A stretch of 8,776 nt of DNA from NCBI GenBank assembly GCA_037147235.1, contig JBAWVO010000272.1:1-8776 (forward strand), in the 5' to 3' direction. The notes beneath the pieces were generated by a model. The model was not told where the DNA came from, did not search any database, and saw only the letters and a program-made list of their open reading frames with translations. The stretch comes from JANXQG01 sp037147235 (GTDB lineage: Bacteria > Planctomycetota > Planctomycetia > Pirellulales > Thermoguttaceae). Positions 1-3,928 of this stretch are shown here, one piece after another (within the stretch, counting starts at the first letter, position 1; every line of letters begins with the position of its first letter). Position numbers and translations under genes: made by a program.

Positions 1-8
1 ATCATGCG

Positions 9-26
9 AGGGTCGTTTACGACCCT
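9..26. repeat. Short perfect hairpin at window start
   Basis: AGGGTCGT and ACGACCCT form 8-bp perfect arms around a TT loop. It could be the terminator of a gene lying before the window, but only a weak TTAT follows, so a repeat-type palindrome is as likely. It has the same tiny-loop design as the palindrome at 48-65. Confidence 0.5.
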
Positions 27-29
27 TAT

Positions 30-190
30 CCGCGAAGCGGTATTCGGCCCGTGCTAAAGCACGGGTTACACCAAAACCTCCCATTCCCACCGCGTCCCGA
101 CCGCCTACGGCGGTCGGGACGCGGGGGGTGGTCGATCACGGTCATCCCAAAACCAAAGCTAAAGCACGGGCCGAATACCGGCTGCGCCGG
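30..190. repeat. Composite inverted-repeat element with nested hairpins
   Basis: Outer 18-bp inverted arms lie at 38-55 and 163-180, sharing the core GGTATTCGGCCCGTGCT. Each arm is bordered on its outer side by a small GC hairpin: CCGC-GAA-GCGG at 30-40 on the left and CCGGC-TGC-GCCGG at 178-190 on the right. The left arm is also half of a perfect palindrome at 48-65 (CCCGTGCT-AA-AGCACGGG). The 13-mer GCTAAAGCACGGG occurs directly repeated at 53-65 and 158-170. No ORF inside looks real. This modular layout resembles a REP/BIME-like or MITE-like dispersed element. I recall AAAGCACGGG-type repeats as common in planctomycete genomes, but could not check that here. Confidence 0.75.
90..124. repeat. 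Strong 16-bp-stem hairpin inside the composite repeat
   Basis: Arms 90-105 and 109-124 are perfectly complementary (core GCGTCCCGACCGCC) around a TAC loop. This would be a very stable hairpin on either strand. It lacks a following T-run on the plus strand, so it is not a classical intrinsic terminator. It sits in the centre of the larger inverted repeat and is best read as part of that element. Confidence 0.8.
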
Positions 191-279
191 GAATGACCAT
201 AAATGGCATGAAGACGCTTGACGCACGACAGCGGCATGACAGGAAAGGCACCGGCTCTACCTTCCGGCCAGTCAACGAC

Positions 280-336
280 GTGTTCCCCTGCGTAGGCCTG
301 ATCATCAGCGGCGGGCATACGAGTCTCTATCGCTGT
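280..336 (+). pseudogene. tsaD: Fragment of tsaD (tRNA threonylcarbamoyladenosine synthase subunit)
   Basis: Frame +1 encodes VFPCVGLIISGGHTSLYRC, matching the highly conserved SGGHT core of TsaD/Gcp/YgjD, the catalytic subunit that places t6A on ANN-decoding tRNAs. Only about 19 codons are recognisable. The upstream residues do not show the NH(x)3H metal-binding helix that should precede this core. Downstream, the expected DDAAGEAFDK-type segment is absent, and the sequence changes frame and identity at about 336-345. It is therefore a non-functional remnant; the working copy must be elsewhere. The motif match is visible in the sequence, while the reading as a rearrangement scar is inference. 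A metagenome assembly chimera is an alternative. Confidence 0.55.
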
Positions 337-359
337 CAACGATCATCTCGGAAAAGCAG

Positions 360-554
360 GTGGGGTATGCCCGGCAGCTTGCCAAACAAATCGACGGGCT
401 TGGCGTTCGCCGCCTCGAAAACCTCGCTCAACAGATGTTTGGTAAGCCGATGGTGGCCTTGACCACACTCGACGGCTCTGGACTGATCGACAGTTTGAAA
501 GCGATCAAGGAAGGCCGTATCAACCTCGACACCGTACTGAACGGAGCTGCCTAA
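360..554 (+). CDS. Short protein resembling the C-terminal tail of a phage/plasmid recombination protein
   Basis: The 64-codon ORF opens with GTG, and the same frame reads on upstream (ISEKQ at 345-359) without a good ribosome site. It may therefore be the remaining 3' end of a longer gene. The pattern Q-x-x-Y-x-x-x-LAKQ ... LTTLDGSGLIDSLKAIKEG resembles the helical tail found at the C-terminus of many phage and plasmid single-strand annealing or DNA-binding proteins (typically EKQ-x-x-Y-I-x-x-LA ... LT-x-x-x-AS-x-LI-x-x-L). That family link is from memory and moderately secure. Its stop overlaps the next start by one base (TAATG), so the two are translationally coupled. Annealase plus exonuclease is a common phage pairing. 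The N-terminal body is missing, replaced by the tsaD scrap. Confidence 0.5.
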   Translation: MGYARQLAKQIDGLGVRRLENLAQQMFGKPMVALTTLDGSGLIDSLKAIKEGRINLDTVLNGAA

Positions 555-1390
555 TGAGCACAGGCTTACTTGGCTTTGAAACGATCGAAGAAAGGCAGTC
601 CGGCGTCGATTCCTATATCTCGCCTTCGAGATTGAACTGCTGGCTTGCCTGCCCCCGGAAGTTCGCTTACCGCTACATCGAAGGTATTCGTTCCCCGCCG
701 TCGCCCTCGATGTTCCTTGGGAAAGTTGTGCATTTCGGCATGGAAGCCACTTATCGCCATTTACAGCTTGGCGTCAGACTGGAGGCCGATCAGGTCGTTC
801 AGAAGTTGCTCGACGGCTGGGCCATGCTCATCGACGAGGATTCTGTCACGTTTGATTCCTTGGCCGATGAGCAGGCCATGCAAAATCAAGCCTGCGAGTT
901 GGTGAGGGCATACTTGGCTATCGTACCTCCGAATGAAAAGCCGCTGGCTGTTGAGGTGGCATTGGAAGCTCCGCTCGTCGATCCTGAAAGCGGTAAGGAT
1001 CTGGGCATGCCTTTGGTGGGCGTGGTAGACCTTGTGCTTGAAGGCCAGGGCGGGCCTACAATCTGTGACTTTAAGACGGCGGCACGGAGCAGCGAGCCGA
1101 TGGAAATCTCGCATGAGATTCAGCTTTCGAGCTACGCGTGGCTCTATCGGCAGATTACTGGTCGGCAAGAGGCCGGGCTTGAGATCAGGTCGCTGATAAA
1201 GACCAAAGTGCCGAAGTGCGAATTTCATCCCTACGCCGCACGCTCGGACGCTCATTTCCGCCGGTTGTTCTCGGTCATACGCGAGTATCTCGATGCTTTG
1301 GATCGCGGTACGTTCAACTATCGACCTGGGTTCGGCTGTACGATGTGCGATTACAGACGCGAGTGCCAGGCATGGACTGGAACGTCGTGA
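554..1390 (+). CDS. PD-(D/E)XK nuclease, RecB/Cas4-like, with probable Fe-S cluster
   Basis: This is a 278-residue protein with a full RecB-type nuclease motif set. H60 lies in GKVVH, D159 in GVVDL, D172 and K174 in CDFKTA, and Q190 and Y194 in the QLSSY motif. An N-terminal cysteine (C33 in ACPRKF, with C29 nearby) plus C262, C265 and C271 near the C-terminus match the four-cysteine iron-sulfur arrangement of Cas4 and AddB nucleases. It probably degrades or processes DNA ends in the cytoplasm. The ATG shares its A with the previous stop, and GGAG seven bases upstream supports this start. No cas1, cas2 or CRISPR repeats are visible, so a phage/plasmid recombination exonuclease (PDDEXK_1 type) is more likely than a CRISPR adaptation protein. 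The motifs are seen; the substrate is inferred. Confidence 0.88.
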   Translation: MSTGLLGFETIEERQSGVDSYISPSRLNCWLACPRKFAYRYIEGIRSPPSPSMFLGKVVHFGMEATYRHLQLGVRLEADQVVQKLLDGWAMLIDEDSVTFDSLADEQAMQNQACELVRAYLAIVPPNEKPLAVEVALEAPLVDPESGKDLGMPLVGVVDLVLEGQGGPTICDFKTAARSSEPMEISHEIQLSSYAWLYRQITGRQEAGLEIRSLIKTKVPKCEFHPYAARSDAHFRRLFSVIREYLDALDRGTFNYRPGFGCTMCDYRRECQAWTGTS

Positions 1391-1420
1391 TCGACGATTG
1401 AATCAACATTAGCCTAGCTA

Positions 1421-1446
1421 CCGGCCGCTCCGAAAGGGGCGGCCGG
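1421..1446 (+). terminator. Probable intrinsic terminator after the nuclease gene
   Basis: CCGGCCGCTCC pairs with GGGGCGGCCGG (11 pairs, one G-T wobble) around a GAAA tetraloop, 30 bases after the nuclease stop. A pyrimidine/T-rich run (CTTTCTCTTT) follows about ten bases later rather than directly, so termination may be imperfect. The converging minus-strand gene ends at 1529, so the hairpin could also limit read-through from that side. Confidence 0.65.
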
Positions 1447-1528
1447 CAGGTTGGGCTTTCTCTTTAGCTATTGGACGCACACGATTTTGTTCACAGATCA
1501 AAAAGGTGGACACTTGGCGATCGTGAAG

Positions 1529-2047
1529 CTACCGTCGTCTGTTCTTCTGTCGCCAGTTCCGGTAACGCATGTATGGTATCATGGCAATGACCATCAAAAG
1601 TAGAAAGAAAAGCGTACGAAGCGTATGAACGCTAAACAGTTTCCGAGGACCGGGGTCGCGAGCAAATAATGACTCTCCGAACACTAGGCTAACACCGCCA
1701 ATGATGGCGATCGCAATAATTATAGTCAGAACTAGCCAAAATGAATCTGCAAGGCAACCGATCTTATCCTCGGGATTGCCGGCGGCGGGCGGCGTCTGTG
1801 ACATGCCGCCCGGCTCGGCTATGATCGTAGGACTTGCCGCTACGACAGGAGGCGTCGAAGAAGTCTTGGCGGATCGTTGAACTGCGGGACTTACCGCGTG
1901 GGAAGGCAATCCTTCCGAGTGTAGCTGCGTTGGCGACAATGTCCGTGCTTTTGAATTGGCAATAGCCACGGGACAACCACAATGAGGGCAGGCTTCTGCC
2001 CGATCACTTACCTTGCCATTGCATTCGACGCATGTAATCAATCCCAT
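1529..2047 (-). CDS. Zinc-ribbon protein with two transmembrane segments
   Basis: This is a 172-residue protein of unknown function. The N-terminus carries a zinc ribbon: C6 and C9, then C20 and C23 (C25 adjacent), like the zinc-ribbon modules that start many bacterial membrane proteins. Residues about 31-95 are a Pro/Ser/Thr/Ala-rich, low-complexity linker. Hydrophobic segments lie at about 103-124 and 145-161, followed by a strongly basic tail (RNWRQKNRRR), which suggests both ends are cytoplasmic. AAAGGA eight bases before the ATG supports the start. It lies 78 bases downstream of the DUF4359-like gene on the same strand, so co-transcription is likely. No catalytic motif is visible. Confidence 0.8.
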   Translation of the reverse strand: MGLITCVECNGKVSDRAEACPHCGCPVAIANSKARTLSPTQLHSEGLPSHAVSPAVQRSAKTSSTPPVVAASPTIIAEPGGMSQTPPAAGNPEDKIGCLADSFWLVLTIIIAIAIIGGVSLVFGESLFARDPGPRKLFSVHTLRTLFFLLLMVIAMIPYMRYRNWRQKNRRR

Positions 2048-2125
2048 CAGAAGGTTCCTTTATTCCATGTAGAGCCAGGGCCCGAACCATGATCGGTTAA
2101 GTCCCGCTGTCTTCGATCTTGCCGC

Positions 2126-2416
2126 CTAGTCTCCCACAATCAACACATTGCCGAGCACACCAATTGTCAACCGCTTATCGTCGTAGGTCGTAGTCGAGGC
2201 TAGAAGGTAGTTGTGGTATTGGAACTGTGCCAGAACAAGATCCTTCCCCGCTGCGAGGGCCAGCATTGACCATACGCCTTCCTTGGCTGCGTGCTCAGAC
2301 AAACGGTCGAACACGACCTGCTTATGCTTCTCCTCGGCCGGGTTCGTCAAGGCCAGCACGATCACCACGATGATGCCAAGGATGTACTTCTTGCCTGATT
2401 GTTTCGGTTCGTTCAT
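2126..2416 (-). CDS. Small membrane-anchored protein, DUF4359-like
   Basis: This is a 96-residue protein with a basic N-terminus (KQSGKKY), one hydrophobic segment at about 12-24 (ILGIIVVIVLALT) and then TNPAEEKHKQ. A hydrophobic N-terminal helix ending in TNP, a short charged helix and a C-terminal YLLAST...IGVLGNVLI strand region resemble the DUF4359 family, recalled rather than searched. The helix may be an uncleaved anchor or a signal sequence, with the rest outside the membrane. AAAGGA eight bases before the ATG is a good ribosome site. The function is unknown. The adjacent co-directional zinc-ribbon membrane gene suggests a shared envelope role, which is inference. Confidence 0.75.
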   Translation of the reverse strand: MNEPKQSGKKYILGIIVVIVLALTNPAEEKHKQVVFDRLSEHAAKEGVWSMLALAAGKDLVLAQFQYHNYLLASTTTYDDKRLTIGVLGNVLIVGD

Positions 2417-2679
2417 GCTTCGGATCCTTTCTAAGGAGTCTGTTTGCTTATGGAGGGAGGCGGAGGACGTTTCGATGATCTACGGAGCCATTCTCGCACC
2501 TCTTTGTAGGGAAGGGGTGTTTATTCTCGCCCTTGGCTTGCGTCTATCTGCGGCTTCGGGCTGCTAGGCTGGGCTTGGCGAAGGCGGAGCGTGATCAGAT
2601 AGCCAGACTATGAGCCGTTGGCCAATGAACGACATCGCAGGCGGTTTGATCGAAGGACTACAGAAATGACGTTTTGAAG
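2417..2679. other. Divergent intergenic region with no confident promoter
   Basis: This 263-base spacer separates the minus-strand DUF4359-like gene from the plus-strand gene at 2680. I found no convincing -10/-35 pair on either strand. Near its right end a minute reading frame (ATG at 2610 or 2625, stop TGA at 2667) overlaps another ATG (2666) that stops after three codons (ATG-ACG-TTT-TGA). These lie beside a GAAGGA at 2652-2657 and could be leader peptides or chance. Confidence 0.4.
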
Positions 2680-2949
2680 ATGGACACCGTAAACGACGAA
2701 ATCCGTAGGCGACTTCAAAGTTTTGGCTGGTCCGCTCGTTCCGTGAAGGTTATCACCCACGATGGCAGCATACTCTGGCTGGTCTCTGCGAGGCAGAATG
2801 GCCACTCCTACTCGGTCCAGGGCGAGACTCAAGGATGTGCCTGGAAGTCGGCATGGCGTCTCGCGAAGCAGCTTCACCTGACCGGCGGGAAGCCCACGAT
2901 GATTTTGCCGTTCCGTAGCCGTTCTACAATGTGTAGTCGGGTTGCGTAG
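2680..2949 (+). CDS. Small hypothetical protein
   Basis: This 89-residue ORF reads MDTVNDEIRRRLQ and then a mixed strand region (SVKVITHDGSILWLVSARQNG). A helix with the pattern GCAWKSAWRLAKQL (about 52-65) follows. I do not recognise the family. The G-x-x-x-x-x-AW-x-x-A-x-x-L shape is common in small proteins built for repeated-residue packing, which is not enough to name it. ATG at 2680 is chosen; TTG at 2674 in the same frame is an alternative. There is no well-placed Shine-Dalgarno: GAAGGA is about 22 bases upstream, so expression may depend on an upstream mini-ORF. The antisense frame here looks less protein-like. The last 15 or so residues are low in character, so the 3' end may be degraded. 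Confidence 0.5.
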   Translation: MDTVNDEIRRRLQSFGWSARSVKVITHDGSILWLVSARQNGHSYSVQGETQGCAWKSAWRLAKQLHLTGGKPTMILPFRSRSTMCSRVA

Positions 2950-2966
2950 CGTTTCAAATAATCTTG

Positions 2967-2982
2967 CGAAGGTGTACCTTCG
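2967..2982 (-). terminator. Short palindrome, possible weak terminator of the DUF2007-type gene
   Basis: CGAAGGT-GT-ACCTTCG forms 7-bp perfect arms with a two-base loop, 39 bases beyond the stop of the minus-strand gene ending at 3021. On that strand it is followed by CAAGATTATTTG, which is only modestly T-rich. It also lies 18 bases after the plus-strand small ORF, so it may serve either gene or be an unrelated palindrome. Confidence 0.3.
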
Positions 2983-3020
2983 GTCGGCCGTGGAACAGCC
3001 GAATTATTTCTGTCAAAACG

Positions 3021-3389
3021 CTATTCCGGCACATCCACGTAAGCCTCACACTCGGGACAAACTTCGACATGGCCTCGGCGTTCAGAAGGGAACCAGATGG
3101 CCGCCCTGCACTTTGGACAATTAAGGGAAGCGCCATCATCCAAGAAGAACGACTTTTTGGGCGCATCAGACTGGGACTCGGCCTCAAACGTAGCCAGCAC
3201 TTCGGTGGCCCGGGCGGCATCCTTCGCCGCGACTTGCAGTTTGATCCCGCCGAACACGTTGGGCACCAACATTGAGCCGATGTTCTCATCGGTAGCCAGC
3301 GTGGAAATTCCGGCAGCTTCCAACGCGAGCCGCTCCGGCTCGGCTTCGGCCAGCGAGAAAAGGGTGGCAACGGTAACGAAGTCTTGCAT
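3021..3389 (-). CDS. DUF2007-type signal-transducing-like protein with C-terminal zinc ribbon
   Basis: This is a 122-residue protein. Residues 3-66 (FVTVATLFSLAEAE...LALEAAGI...VFGGIKLQVAAKDAARATEVL) match the DUF2007 / putative prokaryotic signal-transducing domain: a ferredoxin-like small domain with the characteristic LEAAGI and GG-x-KL-x-V motifs. Residues 91-114 form a zinc ribbon (C91-PK-C94 and C111-PE-C114) ending in AYVDVPE. Family members are thought to bind small ligands or partners, but none has a well-defined role that I can apply here. The frame stays open upstream to 3485. I chose the ATG at 3389 because GGAAGG lies nine bases before it and the domain begins there. It probably is a single-gene transcript. 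Confidence 0.82.
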   Translation of the reverse strand: MQDFVTVATLFSLAEAEPERLALEAAGISTLATDENIGSMLVPNVFGGIKLQVAAKDAARATEVLATFEAESQSDAPKKSFFLDDGASLNCPKCRAAIWFPSERRGHVEVCPECEAYVDVPE

Positions 3390-3674
3390 GATACACAGCC
3401 TTCCGGAAAACGGGAGTTTTTTCGCGAGCGAATAAGAGACGCAGAATCTACTGGTAATTATATGGCGCGCCGCTCGTCCAAACAATCACGTCGCCAAAAC
3501 AGGAGAGAGAACCGGAGAAACGCACTGGAGTCGACATTCCATAGAAAAACACCCCTCCGACGGTGAATTTATGAAAAAGTATTCCAGTTCCGTGGCCCTA
3601 CGTCTTTACCTCCGTGTGCGATAAGTTACCATGGATAAGAAGAACCTACAGCATCGCGGGACGGAGTTTTTCTT
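3390..3674. other. Spacer without a supported gene
   Basis: This stretch is A-rich in places. It holds an Arg-rich frame (ATG at 3462) and a 17-codon frame starting MKKYSSS at 3571, neither with a good ribosome site. The promoter of the minus-strand DUF2007-type gene should lie here, but I see no clear -10/-35 match. Confidence 0.4.
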
Positions 3675-3785
3675 ATGAGCACAACATTGACATGCCTTGC
3701 ACTGGCCCTGGTGGGAGTGGACCTTGGTTACCGACCTGCCCCCAATGGAGGGGCGGAATTCATCGTTCAGGACCAGAAAAGGTGA
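3675..3785 (+). pseudogene. Truncated start of a planctomycete-type membrane/secreted protein
   Basis: This is a 36-codon ORF with a good ribosome site (GGAG eight bases before the ATG). It begins with a short hydrophobic run (TLTCLALALVGVDLG) and continues YRPAPNGGAEFIVQ before ending in DQKR and TGA. The hydrophobic start plus G-(Y/W)-x-P-x-P-(D/N)GG-x-E-(Y/F)-I-(I/V)-Q is a signature I recall from the N-termini of much longer planctomycete proteins of unknown function. Here it stops just after the signature, so this is probably a gene remnant. It could instead be a genuine small peptide gene. The divergence point falls just before AGGTGACAGCCACC, which contains GGTG/CACC inverted arms. Confidence 0.4.
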
Positions 3786-3928
3786 CAGCCACCAAATTTG
3801 GGTAATCTAGGCGAAGACATCCGGTTACTGCGATCAGCGCTCCTTTCTGTCCACGATTATTGGACAACACCCCTCATCGCAATCGCACCCGCGGGAAATC
3901 CACGGCAGCATCACGACATGGGGCATGT

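Noticed and set aside
142..339. Minus-strand 65-codon frame over the tsaD fragment
   Set aside because: It is antisense to the recognisable SGGHT motif and crosses the palindromic element; no ribosome site or protein-like pattern.
761..1255. Long minus-strand frame (164 codons) opposite the nuclease gene
   Set aside because: It is a shadow of the nuclease coding frame, which carries all the conserved motifs on the plus strand.
554..1390. CRISPR adaptation role (Cas4) for the nuclease
   Set aside because: No CRISPR array and no cas1/cas2-like gene in the window; coupling to a recombination-protein tail points to a phage-type role.
2211..2567. Plus-strand 118-codon frame opposite the DUF4359-like gene
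   Set aside because: The minus strand has the better start, ribosome site and membrane-protein pattern; this frame is composition-driven.
2954..3370. Minus-strand 138-codon frame within the DUF2007-type gene
   Set aside because: Rich in Ser, Pro, Arg and Trp as expected of an out-of-frame reading, while the alternative frame has a clear domain and zinc ribbon.
3462..3566. Arg-rich small basic peptide (MARRSSKQSRR...)
   Set aside because: No ribosome site, and it lies in the spacer upstream of a divergent gene; its arginine bias can arise from a purine-rich stretch.
3571..3624. 17-codon frame MKKYSSSVALRLYLRVR
   Set aside because: Looks like a signal-peptide start but has no good Shine-Dalgarno and stops at once; too short to support.
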